NCBI RefSeq assembly: GCF_003583725.1
Contig: NZ_QXTF01000002.1
Location: 372,001 to 436,000, forward strand
DNA: 64,000 bases
Source: Sphingomonas edaphi
GTDB lineage: Bacteria; Pseudomonadota; Alphaproteobacteria; Sphingomonadales; Sphingomonadaceae
Reading direction: 5' to 3'
A program made the translations under genes and the position numbers. The notes under the pieces are model-generated. The model was not told where the DNA came from. It saw only the letters and a list, made by a program, of their open reading frames with translations, and made no database searches. Every line of letters begins with the position of its first letter. The first letter of the stretch is position 1. Positions 7,823-16,257 of the stretch are shown here, piece by piece.

Positions 7823-10123
7823 CTAATTTGATGTGCTAACGAAGCTGTCGAGAACGCGCTTTCGGCCAGCTTTCTCGAATTCGATTTCCAGCTTGTTGCC
7901 TTCGATCTCGGCGATCGTGCCATAGCCGAACTTTCCGTGGAAGACGCGCTGCCCAACACTCAGGTCATCGCGCCCCTTATTGCCCAACGACACCGCACTG
8001 GCACGGGCTTCGATTATCCGCTGCGGCTGAGCGTTGAAACGGCCCTGAGCGCGTTGCCAGCCGGCACCACGCGTGCTGGCCCGATCACTTTGCGCGGCGG
8101 CCAGATGGGCGAACGGGTCGCCTCGCTCGCTCCACTGCGCACGCCACATGCTTTCCCCCCCGCTCATCGTAGTTTCCTCATCGATATGCTCTTTGGGAAG
8201 CTCGCTCACAAACCGGCTGGGAATCGAACTCGTCCATTGTCCGTAGATGCGCCGGTTGGCTGCATGGATGATGATAGCTTTCGCGCGTGCGCGGGTCAGG
8301 GCGACGTAGGCGAGGCGGCGCTCTTCCTCGAGGCTGGCTAGTCCCCCCTCGTCGAGCGCGCGCTGCGATGGGAAAACGCCTTCTTCCCAGCCCGCGAGGA
8401 AGACGTTCGGAAATTCCAGACCCTTGGCGGCATGAATAGTCATGATCGTGACCTTCTCGCCCTGCTTCGCCTGGTCGTTGTCCATGACGAGGCTGACATG
8501 CTCGAGAAATGCGCCGAGCGTTTCATATTCTTCCATCGCCCGCGTTAGTTCGGTGAGGTTCTCGAGTCGGCCTGTGGCTTCGGCGCTTCGTTCATTCTGA
8601 AGAGCGGCCGTGTACCCGCTTTCGTCGAGCAGGATTCGCGCCAGTTCCGGATGGGGGATCTCGCCGGCCATGGTTCGCCAGCGAGCGACGTCGGCAACAA
8701 ACCGGCCGAGACTGCGCCGCGCTTGCGGAGTGAGTTCGTCGCTGTCGAGCATCTGCGCGGCGGCAAGCAAAAGCGGCTGGTCAGTCGCCCGCGCAAATTT
8801 GTGGATGTTCGCAACAGCCTTGTCGCCCAGCCCGCGCTTGGGCGTATTGATGATGCGTTCGAACGCGAGGTCGTCGGCCGGCTGCGCGACAAGCCTAAGG
8901 TAGGCGAGCGCGTCACGGATTTCAGCGCGCTCGTAGAAGCGAAAGCCGCCGACGATCTGGTAGGCGAGGCCGATGGCGATGAACCGCTCTTCAAATTCGC
9001 GGGTTTGGAACTGTGCCCGCACGAGGATCGCGCAATCGTCGAGTGACCCGCCCCGTGCCTGATGGGCCTCGATCTCCTCGCCGACGCGGCGAGCCTCCTC
9101 CGGTCCGTCCCAGACGCCGATCACCCGAACTCGGTCGCCCTCGTTGCGCTCGGTCCAGAGGGTTTTACCGAGCCGGCCGGCGTTGTTGGCGATCAGCCCG
9201 GTTGCGGCGCCCAGAATATGCGGCGTGGAACGGTAATTTTGCTCAAGCCGGATCACCGCCGCGCCCGGGAAGTCTTTCTCGAAGCGAAGGATGTTGGCCA
9301 CCTCCGCTCCCCGCCAACTGTAGATCGACTGGTCGTCGTCGCCAACGACGCAGATGTTCTGGCGCGGCTCTGCCAGCAAACGCAGCCATTCGTATTGGCT
9401 GGCATTGGTGTCCTGATACTCGTCGACCAGGATATAGCGGAACCGCTCGCGATAGCTTTCGAGTACGTCGGGATGCGCCTTGAGGATGGTCAGCATGTGT
9501 AGCAGCAGGTCACCGAAGTCGCAGGCGTTCAACGCCCGAAGCCGGTCTTGGTAGGCGGCATAGAGTTCCTGCCCGCGACCGTTGGCGAAAGCCTCCGACT
9601 CCGCGGCGTCGATATGTGCGGGCGTCCAGCCCCGATTCTTCCAGCGATCGATGACACCGGCAAATTGCCGCGCCGGCCAGCGCTTTTCGTCCAAGTTTGA
9701 GGCGACGATAAGTTGCTTTAGCAAGCGGAGCTGGTCGTCGGTGTCGAGGATGGTGAAGTTGCTCTGCAGTCCGGCCAACTCGGCATGGGCACGAAGCATC
9801 TTGGCCGCAACACTGTGGAAGGTGCCGAGCCACGGCATCCCCTCGATTGCCCCGCCGCTGATTGCCGAGACTCGCTCTTTCATTTCCCGAGCGGCCTTGT
9901 TGGTGAACGTCACCGCCAAAATCTGGCTAGGCCAGGCTTTGCGCGTTGCGATGATGTGAGCGAGCCGCGCAGTGAGCGCTGCTGTTTTTCCCGTGCCTGC
10001 GCCTGCAAGCATCAGGACCGGACCCTCGGTCGTGAGCACGGCCTCGCGCTGCGGCGCATTCAGGCCGCGCAGGTATGGCGCATCGGCGGTTGGTTCGGTG
10101 CAATGGTTGGAAGATTCGGACAC
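7823..10123 (-). CDS. UvrD/PcrA-family ATP-dependent DNA helicase (SF1)
   Basis: A 766-residue 3'-5' helicase of DNA repair. Visible motifs: Q-motif LNAPQREAV, Walker A LAGAGTGKTAAL, Ia TFTNKAAREMKERV, II ILVDEYQDTN, III VGDDDQSIYSWRGA, IV EQNYRS, V TIHAAKGLEFPNVFLAGWEEG and VI EERRLAYVALTRARA, with a C-terminal Tudor-like end (FGYGTIAEIEGNKLEIEF). I place the start at GTG 10123 (VSESSN..), where similarity to the family begins. The frame is open to a GTG at 10270, but that would add 49 unlike residues covering a DnaA-box-like site. Confidence 0.93.
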   Translation of the reverse strand: MSESSNHCTEPTADAPYLRGLNAPQREAVLTTEGPVLMLAGAGTGKTAALTARLAHIIATRKAWPSQILAVTFTNKAAREMKERVSAISGGAIEGMPWLGTFHSVAAKMLRAHAELAGLQSNFTILDTDDQLRLLKQLIVASNLDEKRWPARQFAGVIDRWKNRGWTPAHIDAAESEAFANGRGQELYAAYQDRLRALNACDFGDLLLHMLTILKAHPDVLESYRERFRYILVDEYQDTNASQYEWLRLLAEPRQNICVVGDDDQSIYSWRGAEVANILRFEKDFPGAAVIRLEQNYRSTPHILGAATGLIANNAGRLGKTLWTERNEGDRVRVIGVWDGPEEARRVGEEIEAHQARGGSLDDCAILVRAQFQTREFEERFIAIGLAYQIVGGFRFYERAEIRDALAYLRLVAQPADDLAFERIINTPKRGLGDKAVANIHKFARATDQPLLLAAAQMLDSDELTPQARRSLGRFVADVARWRTMAGEIPHPELARILLDESGYTAALQNERSAEATGRLENLTELTRAMEEYETLGAFLEHVSLVMDNDQAKQGEKVTIMTIHAAKGLEFPNVFLAGWEEGVFPSQRALDEGGLASLEEERRLAYVALTRARAKAIIIHAANRRIYGQWTSSIPSRFVSELPKEHIDEETTMSGGESMWRAQWSERGDPFAHLAAAQSDRASTRGAGWQRAQGRFNAQPQRIIEARASAVSLGNKGRDDLSVGQRVFHGKFGYGTIAEIEGNKLEIEFEKAGRKRVLDSFVSTSN

Positions 10124-10262
10124 TGTCCGCAGGTAGGCAGGCGCGAACGAAACGGCAACCTTCGGGCTTGCAGCGAGCGATAATTCGGCTACAGCGCGCC
10201 GCGAATCGCGAACTTGGGTGGAATCCCGCTGCGATACTTTCGACTTATTCGCGATATCCCCG

Positions 10263-10271
10263 TTATCCACA
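10263..10271 (+). promoter_or_regulatory. Perfect DnaA-box match
   Basis: TTATCCACA matches the DnaA consensus exactly. It stands alone between the helicase start and the putative structured RNA, and a TTGACT -35-like hexamer follows at 10276-10281. A single box may regulate a promoter rather than mark an origin. Confidence 0.35.
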
Positions 10272-10319
10272 GGCTTTGACTCGATTTTTTCGCTTTCGCG
10301 ACTCGGAAAAGTGAGTCAG

Positions 10320-10700
10320 GTTACAAGGGTGATCGGGACGGAAGTCCCCGCCTCTCGAAAGAGCGGCAGGTGGCAGAAGGACCGATCTCCACCGGACGGC
10401 GATGAGGAGGGCTTCGGCCCAAGTCGGACCACCGGAAGAGGCGCCGGAAGAGTTGGTTTTCCAGTCGCAGTTCGCGGCTCCCTCTGGGGGCAGGCGACGC
10501 GAAGGGACCAACCCAAGAAGGGCCGCAGAAGATGAAGAACCTGCCTCCGGGCAGGACCATCATCGGAAGCGACGCCTGAGCTGGTGAGCCAGGATCGAAG
10601 AGCGGAGGACCCTCGGGTCATCAAGCTAGCGAACACCGGCAGATCTATGTCTCGGCGCAGATGGGGGCTGGCAGCAATGCCGGCCCCCATTTCTCTATGC
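10320..10700 (+). ncRNA. Putative structured non-coding RNA, family unknown
   Basis: No convincing protein frame covers this stretch, but it is full of perfect tetraloop hairpins. GGGAC-GGAA-GTCCC is at 10335-10348, GGGC-TTCG-GCCC at 10409-10420, and CCTGCC-TCCG-GGCAGG at 10540-10555, closed further by GATGA/TCATC (10531-10535/10560-10564). A long-range helix GTTGGT/ACCAAC (10452-10457/10507-10512) encloses GTCGC/GCGAC and GCTCCC/GGGGGC. It ends in a 13-bp terminator stem. I looked for RNase P, tmRNA, SRP RNA and cobalamin-riboswitch signatures and found none. The plus strand is favoured by the terminator and by TTGACT at 10276. Ends are approximate. Confidence 0.5.
10661..10696 (+). terminator. 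Strong intrinsic terminator of the putative RNA
   Basis: A 13-bp stem (10661-10673 with 10678-10690, one G-T pair) closed by a GCAA tetraloop is followed by TTTCTCT. It ends the structured region. Confidence 0.7.
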
Positions 10701-10892
10701 GCGACGCTTCATGCGCCATGATTTTGCCTTGCAGTCCGCGCCGCTTGTTGGCGGGCTGCGCACGTCATTGTGATGGCGAGGAGATGCGTCCGGTGCGTAT
10801 CCGCCTGGTGGCTATCGCGGCCCTTCCCGCTTCCGCCAGCGTTCCCGCTTTACCCCGGCAAGTCCGGCTGAGGCGGCCTTCGCTTTGATCGT

Positions 10893-11048
10893 ACGTCGCG
10901 CGACCGGGCCTTCGGCGAGCGGCTGAAACCCGAAGGCTCGATCAGATTCCACGGCAAGCATCTGTCCTATGTCGGTTGGTGGGAGGAAGGGTCTGCGCTT
11001 TCTGTGCATGAGGCGCTAAAGCTGCGTCATTTCATGGCCGCGGAATGA
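10893..11048 (+). pseudogene. Start-less coding remnant of about 51 residues
   Basis: From a TGA at 10871 the frame reads RFDRTSRDRAFGERLKPEG.. through HGKHLSYVGWWEEG to HEALKLRHFMAAE and TGA at 11046-11048. Third positions are GC-rich as in real genes here, yet there is no ATG, GTG or TTG start before the conserved-looking part; ACG at 10893 sits where a start might have been. It may be the tail of a decayed or frameshifted gene. Bases 10701-10892 hold only short frames with no recognisable product. Confidence 0.3.
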
Positions 11049-11084
11049 AAAGCCGCCGCCTGAACGAACAGCGAGGGGTGGGCT

Positions 11085-11474
11085 ATGTTCGAACGGTTGG
11101 CATCGCGGGTAGCGGCGGCGGCGGGGCGGCCGATGGCATTCGCCCTGGCTCTCTCGATCATCATCGTCTGGGGGTTTTCGGGTCCAGTCTTCGGCTGGTC
11201 TGACACGTGGCAGCTGGTCATCAACACGGGGACTACCATTGTCACCTTCCTCATGGTCTTCCTGATCCAGAACGCGCAGAATCGCGACGCCTCGGCAATT
11301 CAGGCGAAGCTGGACGAACTGATCCGCGCCGTTGACCGGGCTCGCAACGAATTCATCGGCATCGAACATCTGACCGAACTGGAGCTGAGAGAGATACGTG
11401 AGGTCCTGGAAAGAGATGCGGGCGATGAACCCGCCCGCCACGAAGCTATTCTGCGGCTGATCGCGCGACGCTGA
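11085..11474 (+). CDS. Low-affinity iron permease family small membrane protein
   Basis: A 129-residue protein. Two membrane segments (about residues 17-35 and 42-60) are joined by FGWSDTWQLVINTGTTIVTFLMVFLIQNAQNRD, the hallmark of the PF04120 family named after yeast Fet4. A charged helical tail follows (KLDELIRAVDRARNEFIGIEHLTELELREIREVLE). Bacterial members lack proof of iron transport, so the function is only suggested by the family name. A hairpin follows at 11490. Confidence 0.8.
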   Translation: MFERLASRVAAAAGRPMAFALALSIIIVWGFSGPVFGWSDTWQLVINTGTTIVTFLMVFLIQNAQNRDASAIQAKLDELIRAVDRARNEFIGIEHLTELELREIREVLERDAGDEPARHEAILRLIARR

Positions 11475-11489
11475 GGAACGGGGAAATGA

Positions 11490-11515
11490 GGCGGCGGCGC
11501 TGGCCAGCCGCCGCC
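11490..11515 (+). terminator. GC-rich hairpin after the iron-permease-family gene
   Basis: GGCGGCGGC (11490-11498) pairs perfectly with GCCGCCGCC (11507-11515) around an 8-base loop. No T-run follows, so termination efficiency is uncertain. Confidence 0.4.
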
Positions 11516-11685
11516 CCAATGCCTGTCGGGAACGATCGAACGACAGACAACGAGCTATAAACGCACGGCCCGCACAAGCGATGCGCGGCTTGGCTCATTT
11601 CCTTGGCATTTGGTCGACTACAGCAGCCACTGGCGCGAGACGGGCGCCGGCGATAAGCCTGCTGCCAAGGAGCGGAGGCTAAACC

Positions 11686-11721
11686 ATGAGGAACGTCACG
11701 ATTACGCGAGGCCTCCGATGA
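11686..11721 (+). CDS. 11-codon leader peptide overlapping the symporter start
   Basis: ATG at 11686 follows a strong Shine-Dalgarno stretch, AGGAGCGGAGG (about 11668-11678). It encodes MRNVTITRGLR and stops at TGA 11719-11721, overlapping the symporter ATG at 11718 as ATGA. The symporter start has only a weak site of its own, so ribosomes probably reach it by reinitiation or coupling. Whether the leader senses anything is unknown. Confidence 0.45.
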   Translation: MRNVTITRGLR

Positions 11722-12971
11722 CGCCTAAGGCGCAGCGTTCGACCTGGTTGGTGCTGGGCGCATTGCTTGTCGGTCTGTTGTTGGGCGCGCTGGCGACCCA
11801 GGCGGGCGATGGCGTTCGCGAGCCCATGGTGAGGGTTGCATCCACCATCGGTGGATTGTGGCTCGACGCGCTTAAGATGACGGTCATCCCGTTGATAATC
11901 GCGTTGCTCATCACGGGAATCGTTTCCGGAGCCGATCACGCGCGGGCGGGCGGCATCGCCCGGCGGTCGATCCTGTGGTTCGTCGTCCTGCTGACCGCAT
12001 CGGCGGTCTTCGGCGCGTTCGCGATGCCCGCACTTTTGAATGCCTTTCCGCTTCCCGCTGAGGCCGCCGAAGCGTTGCGCGCAGGCCTTGCAAGCGTTGA
12101 TAGCAAGGCGACCGCCGCATCCGTGCCCACGGTGCAGGATTGGCTGAAGAGCGTCGTTCCGACAAATCCCATCGCCGCTGCGGCGAACGACCAAGTGCTG
12201 GCGCTGGTCGTGTTCACCGCGATCTTCGCTTTTGCGGTGACCCGCATCGAAGGAGAGGGACGCCTCGCGATCGCCCGGTTTTTCAAGGGAGTTCAGGACG
12301 CGATGCTTATCGTCGTCGGCTGGGTGCTTTGGCTGGCGCCGATCGGTGTCCTGGGCCTGGCCTTTGCCGTGGGCGCTGGTGCAGGAGGCGCCGCATTCGG
12401 CGCGGTGCTTCACTATGTCGTCATGGTCTCCATCGTCGGCATCATCGTCATGCTGGCGGGATATGCCATCGCCGTGCTGTTCGGCCGATGGAAACTGGGC
12501 GAGTTCGCTCGCGCGATGATTCCGCCGCAGGCCGTCGCCATCTCGACCCAGTCGAGCCTGGCGTCGCTTCCCGCCATGCTCGAGGCGTCACGTCGGCTGG
12601 GATTGCCGCAGCGCAACGCCGATGTCAGCCTGCCGCTCGCAGTTGCCCTATTTCGCGCCACGGGACCGGCGATGAACATCGCCGTCGCGATTTATGTGGC
12701 TTATTGGATGGGCATCGATCTCAACGCGGGTAACCTGATCGCGGGCATCGCGGTGGCATCCGTCGCCAGCTATTGGGCGGTGAGCCTGCCAGGCGCCCTA
12801 TCGTTCGTGACTTCAATCGCCCCGATCGCGCTGGCCATGGGCATCCCGATTGAGCCTCTGGCGCTGCTGATTGCTGTCGAGGTCATTCCCGACATCTTCC
12901 GAACGCTGGGCAATGTTACGCTGGATGTCGCGGTGTCCGGGGCTGCTGCCCGGGGCGAACGCGACGACTGA
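11718..12971 (+). CDS. Dicarboxylate/amino-acid:cation symporter (DAACS family)
   Basis: An inner-membrane transporter of 417 residues that takes up C4-dicarboxylates or acidic/neutral amino acids with Na+ or H+. Seen: about eight hydrophobic segments, TVIPLIIALLITGIVSGADHA, the serine-rich re-entrant loop AISTQSSLASLPAML and the substrate/cation-site segment FRATGPAMNIAVAIYVAYWMG, which replaces the usual NMDGT-type motif. I start it at MTPKAQRS (11718), where the hydrophobic core begins, and not at the in-frame ATG at 11610, because ATG 11718 is coupled to the leader peptide. It is convergent with the LytTR/kinase pair. Confidence 0.87.
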   Translation: MTPKAQRSTWLVLGALLVGLLLGALATQAGDGVREPMVRVASTIGGLWLDALKMTVIPLIIALLITGIVSGADHARAGGIARRSILWFVVLLTASAVFGAFAMPALLNAFPLPAEAAEALRAGLASVDSKATAASVPTVQDWLKSVVPTNPIAAAANDQVLALVVFTAIFAFAVTRIEGEGRLAIARFFKGVQDAMLIVVGWVLWLAPIGVLGLAFAVGAGAGGAAFGAVLHYVVMVSIVGIIVMLAGYAIAVLFGRWKLGEFARAMIPPQAVAISTQSSLASLPAMLEASRRLGLPQRNADVSLPLAVALFRATGPAMNIAVAIYVAYWMGIDLNAGNLIAGIAVASVASYWAVSLPGALSFVTSIAPIALAMGIPIEPLALLIAVEVIPDIFRTLGNVTLDVAVSGAAARGERDD

Positions 12972-13078
12972 TCGGCCGTTTGTCGAACCTGACGGCAGCT
13001 TGTCCGCCGTTTGTCGCTATTTGCCTTCGCTGGTCGAGTGGTGGGTGAAAAGCTGCCGCACATGCGCTGATATCGGGG

Positions 13079-13130
13079 TGCGGCGCGAAACGGGGAGAAC
13101 CCCTGACACCCGACCCGTTTTCGCGCCGCA
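13079..13130. terminator. Long inverted repeat between convergent genes
   Basis: The left arm TGCGGCGCGAAACGGG (13079-13094) pairs with the right arm at 13114-13130 with one bulged base; the loop is 19 bases. It lies between the symporter and response-regulator stop codons. There is no clear T-run, so a bidirectional terminator is likely but not certain. Confidence 0.45.
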
Positions 13131-13145
13131 ACCGACGTGTTGGAA

Positions 13146-13904
13146 TTATCGGCCGGCGATGGCTCGGACCTGGTCGGCGTAAAGTCGACCGACGGGCTGC
13201 TCCTCGCCATCGCCAAGTCGCGCGATCCAACGGCCGGAGGCATTGCGGGAGAAACCGGCAATGAAGTCACGACGCACGATGGCCGATCGATGCAAGCGGA
13301 CGAAAAGCTCGGGATCTAGCCCCTCTTCCAGTGCAGTCATCGAATGATGAATCAGCCAGCTGCGCTTGCCGACGTGCAGGCGCATGTAATCGCGCTCGGC
13401 TGTCACACGGTCGATGTCGCGAGCGGCAATACGCACAAGCCCGGACAAGTCCGATGCCCAGAATTCTTCAAGCCAAGGCGAGCCGGCAGCGGGCCGCTCC
13501 GCGATGGCCTGTTCCTGCCCGCGGCCCTCCACATAAGCCCGCGCACGCTCGATGGCCCGGCCAAGGCGATCGGCGTCGACAGGCTTCATCAAATAATCGA
13601 TGGCAGCCACGTCGAAAGCGGCGACGGCAAACTGGTCGAACGCGGTCACGAAGACGACAGCGGGCGATGTTTCCTGCCGCGATAACGCTCGCGCAACTTC
13701 AATGCCGTCTAGGCCGGGCATGGCGATGTCGAGAAGGACAAGGTCGGGGCTCAGCGCCTCCGCCATGCGCACCGCGCTTTCGCCGTCGTGCGCCGTGCCC
13801 ACCAAATGAACGCCGCCGATCTTGGCCAGCATCATTTGGAGACGCTCAGCCGCCAATGGCTCATCGTCAGCGATCAAAATCTTCAGATCAGTCGCATCAG
13901 TCAT
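13146..13904 (-). CDS. LytTR-family two-component response regulator
   Basis: A 252-residue cytosolic regulator. The receiver domain (residues 8-120) has the acidic pair DDEP near 14, the phospho-acceptor in LVLLDIAMPGLDG and the conserved Lys in YLMKPVDADRL. The C-terminal LytTR DNA-binding domain (about 150-250) has IDRVTAERDYMRLHVG and LFVRLHRSAIVRRDFI. It overlaps the kinase gene by eight bases, so the two form a pair. Target genes are unknown; the convergent symporter is a possible one. Confidence 0.93.
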   Translation of the reverse strand: MTDATDLKILIADDEPLAAERLQMMLAKIGGVHLVGTAHDGESAVRMAEALSPDLVLLDIAMPGLDGIEVARALSRQETSPAVVFVTAFDQFAVAAFDVAAIDYLMKPVDADRLGRAIERARAYVEGRGQEQAIAERPAAGSPWLEEFWASDLSGLVRIAARDIDRVTAERDYMRLHVGKRSWLIHHSMTALEEGLDPELFVRLHRSAIVRRDFIAGFSRNASGRWIARLGDGEEQPVGRLYADQVRAIAGR

Positions 13905-15120
13905 CTTCGTCGCCTACGGGAAGTGCTAGTGAAACTTCGTAGCCGCCAGGGATCGGGCCAAAGCGGCAGTCGGCACGATTGCCGAAATGTGCCTCCAGGC
14001 GCTGGCAGACATTAGCCAGCCCAACGCCCGTGCCTTCGTGGGTCGGCCAGGTGATCTTCTTCGCAGCACCCACTATGCGGTTGGCGATGTCCAGTTGCAT
14101 CCTGCCGCCGTCAAGGCGCCTCGCGCGGATGGTGATTTCGACTTTCGACGTGCTCGTCGAAACGCCATATTTGATCGCGTTCTCAACAATCGGCTGCAGG
14201 ATGAGCGCGGGTACGCGCGCCTCTTTCAGGTCGTCGGGAATGTCGATCGTAACGTGCAGTCGATCCGGAAAACGGACTTTCTCGATGTCGAGATAAAGCC
14301 GCTGAAGCGAGATTTCCTCGGCAAGACTGACGTCGGCAGACGGGTCGATCGATAGGCTCGTGCGGAAGAAAGTCGACAATGCCATCAACATTTCTTCGGC
14401 CCGGTCGGACCGTCCCGACATCACCAGCGAAGACAAGCTATTCAGCGTATTGAACAGGAAATGCGGATTGACCTGGTACCGAAGCGCTCGCACCTGCGCG
14501 GCATGGGCGGCGGTCTCCGCTTCAGCGAGGCGGATTTCGGTCAACCGCGTGCGCCGCTGCTGGGTCATGGCGATAAAGAAGGCGCACCAGGCGGCGAGCA
14601 GGAAGTACCAGGTGACGGTTCCATCCGCGATTAATCGCGGCATTTTCGAAGCGATCATCTCCTCGACGGGCGGCAGGTTCACCTCAAGCTCGTTGCCGTC
14701 TTCCTTGACGATGCGGACATTGTTGCCCCGTTGGACAATGGCCACTCCTTCCTGCGTCGTGATCCTGGACGGCGGCCCCATCGGATCCGACATGGTCGCC
14801 ATCCGCAGGCTCATGGCCGACATGATGACGGCGGCTGGCAGGGAAGCGAACGCAGCAACAAAAGCCATTTTTCGGATGCTGCCGTCCTGCGCCAGCAGCC
14901 GAATCGCGGCATAGATGAGGAAAGTAAGGACGAGTCCCAGTCCCGCATTGACGGCGCGAAAACCGATGGCCTCCGCCGCTTCCGGGCCGAACAGGCCGCG
15001 CAGAAGCACGGTGACGAGGTAAAACGACCAGAAGCCGATGATCGACTGGGTTGCCAACCGCCAGTCTGAAAATCGGCCCTCGGATGAAAACAGCGAATTT
15101 TTGGCCATCACCGCCGTCAT
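13897..15120 (-). CDS. LytS-type membrane sensor histidine kinase
   Basis: A 407-residue kinase with about four N-terminal membrane segments (residues 20-115), a short periplasmic/linker region, a further membrane segment near 175 and the His_kinase domain. The phospho-histidine motif is YQVNPHFLFNTLNSL, the N box is PIVENAIKYGV and the G box is GTGVGLANVCQRLE. It partners the LytTR regulator immediately downstream. Its ligand is unknown. The ATG at 15120 could be replaced by the internal ATG four codons later. Confidence 0.92.
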   Translation of the reverse strand: MTAVMAKNSLFSSEGRFSDWRLATQSIIGFWSFYLVTVLLRGLFGPEAAEAIGFRAVNAGLGLVLTFLIYAAIRLLAQDGSIRKMAFVAAFASLPAAVIMSAMSLRMATMSDPMGPPSRITTQEGVAIVQRGNNVRIVKEDGNELEVNLPPVEEMIASKMPRLIADGTVTWYFLLAAWCAFFIAMTQQRRTRLTEIRLAEAETAAHAAQVRALRYQVNPHFLFNTLNSLSSLVMSGRSDRAEEMLMALSTFFRTSLSIDPSADVSLAEEISLQRLYLDIEKVRFPDRLHVTIDIPDDLKEARVPALILQPIVENAIKYGVSTSTSKVEITIRARRLDGGRMQLDIANRIVGAAKKITWPTHEGTGVGLANVCQRLEAHFGNRADCRFGPIPGGYEVSLALPVGDEDD

Positions 15121-15211
15121 TAAGGATAGATGGCGGCGAAGGACAATTGCTCGTTTGTCCGTTGGCAGACGCTTGGTGACGCCCGGTCGAAGAAATCGCG
15201 GGCGGACCCGA

Positions 15212-15236
15212 GGAACGCGTCCTCACGGCGGTCGTT
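15212..15236 (+). promoter_or_regulatory. EcfG-type general-stress promoter
   Basis: GGAAC (15212-15216), a 16-base spacer and CGTT (15233-15236) form an exact match to the EcfG consensus, 38 bases before the ATG of the 70-residue protein gene. Confidence 0.65.
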
Positions 15237-15273
15237 CTGCAGGAAGAGACTGCATGAACGGAAAGACTTTTTC

Positions 15274-15486
15274 ATGACCCACCATAAACCAGGCAATGAC
15301 GATCATCCTGCCGTCCAGTCGGCCGACCCCGACCGCGAACTTGAACTTAAGGTAAAGAAAAATCCGCAGGACCAGGATGCCAAGGTCGATCTTGGCAGCG
15401 ACGAATCGATGGATGCGTCCGATCCGAGTTCGGCTACGCAGCCGGGATCGTCTGAACCCGCGCCGTCTTCGGGTTTTCCCGAATAA
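15274..15486 (+). CDS. Small acidic, probably disordered stress protein (70 residues)
   Basis: The product opens MTHHKPGNDDHPAVQSADPD, followed by KVKKNPQDQDAKVDLGSDESMDASDPSS and a proline/serine-rich end (SSEPAPSSGFPE). It is rich in Asp, Ser and Pro with no hydrophobic core, so it is likely unstructured. The sequence pattern is one I associate with unnamed sphingomonad proteins. The perfect EcfG-type promoter upstream suggests general-stress induction. A seven-codon frame (ATG 15253) ends on this ATG; GGAAAG at 15260 could serve it directly. Confidence 0.65.
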   Translation: MTHHKPGNDDHPAVQSADPDRELELKVKKNPQDQDAKVDLGSDESMDASDPSSATQPGSSEPAPSSGFPE

Positions 15487-15701
15487 CTGTACCGCCGCCG
15501 ACAATCTCCGGACGGCGCGGCGGCGTAATACATCGTGCCCTTAAAAACACAGCCGCCAATAAGTTGCTGTGGATATTTCACTTTCATGTTGCGGCCACGA
15601 CTCCCCTCTGATTCAATCCTGAATGGGGGGTGGGAAATTGGTTAAGCGATTGGAAACCGATTCAGTCGCATCATCCCACCAGAGCTGAAGGAGTGGGATC
15701 G

Positions 15702-16253
15702 ATGACGACGAGGACGAGCCAGCCCGCAGGTGGTGCTCTCCTGATTTCGGAAATGAAGGAATTCGCTTCGTTCCCGAAAGCGACGCAGCGCTACATTCGT
15801 CGTTCGCTCGACGTGGCCTATGGCAGATCGAACCCGATGGAAACGTGGGCCCGCGACGAGATTGAGGCAGCCGCCATCGCCGCGCAGGGGCGGTTTTACA
15901 AGCAGCTCGATCATCTCCGCCTACAAATTCCTGACGACAGCGGTCTCGACATGATCGAACCGTTCCTCGGCATGCTGGTGACGCTTGCGGCGTTCGATCT
16001 TGGCCAGGACCGGGTGCAGAATTTTGCATCCTTTCGCTTCCTCTACGAACGGTTGCTGGGTGCGTCAGTACGTCCCTGGCTTCCGGCTGCTTTCTGCGCA
16101 GCGGCGGCATTGCCGCACCTTCATCCGGACCGGCGCCGGATGCTTCTGCAGTCGATCAGCGAAAGTGCGGCAACGGCGCCGGGCTGGTCGTCGCGGGAGT
16201 CGGTGTTCTGGCCGGAATGGGTTGAAAAAGTAGATCAGGCAGCTGCCGCCTAA
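15702..16253 (+). CDS. Hypothetical protein, 183 residues
   Basis: Begins MTTRTSQPAGGALLISEMKE at ATG 15702, preceded by AGGAG; the frame extends upstream to 15630 but without a ribosome site. The body is mostly predicted helical (KATQRYIRRSLDVAYGRS, WARDEIEAAAIAAQGRFYKQLDHLRLQ), with no signal peptide and no motif that I recognise. It may be cytosolic. It ends five bases before the convergent HAD gene. Confidence 0.7.
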   Translation: MTTRTSQPAGGALLISEMKEFASFPKATQRYIRRSLDVAYGRSNPMETWARDEIEAAAIAAQGRFYKQLDHLRLQIPDDSGLDMIEPFLGMLVTLAAFDLGQDRVQNFASFRFLYERLLGASVRPWLPAAFCAAAALPHLHPDRRRMLLQSISESAATAPGWSSRESVFWPEWVEKVDQAAAA

Positions 16254-16257
16254 GCCG

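Noticed and set aside
10124-10270. N-terminal extension of the helicase to GTG 10270
   Set aside because: The added 49 residues look non-homologous and cover the DnaA-box and promoter-like bases; family similarity begins at 10123.
10261-10290. Chromosomal replication origin
   Set aside because: Only one DnaA box is present and there is no AT-rich unwinding region or box cluster.
10320-10700. RNase P RNA or 6S RNA as the identity of the structured region
   Set aside because: The conserved RNase P stretches (GAGGAAAGTCC, ACAGAGAGCA-like, the closing ACAGAA..GGCTTA) and a single long 6S-type hairpin are absent.
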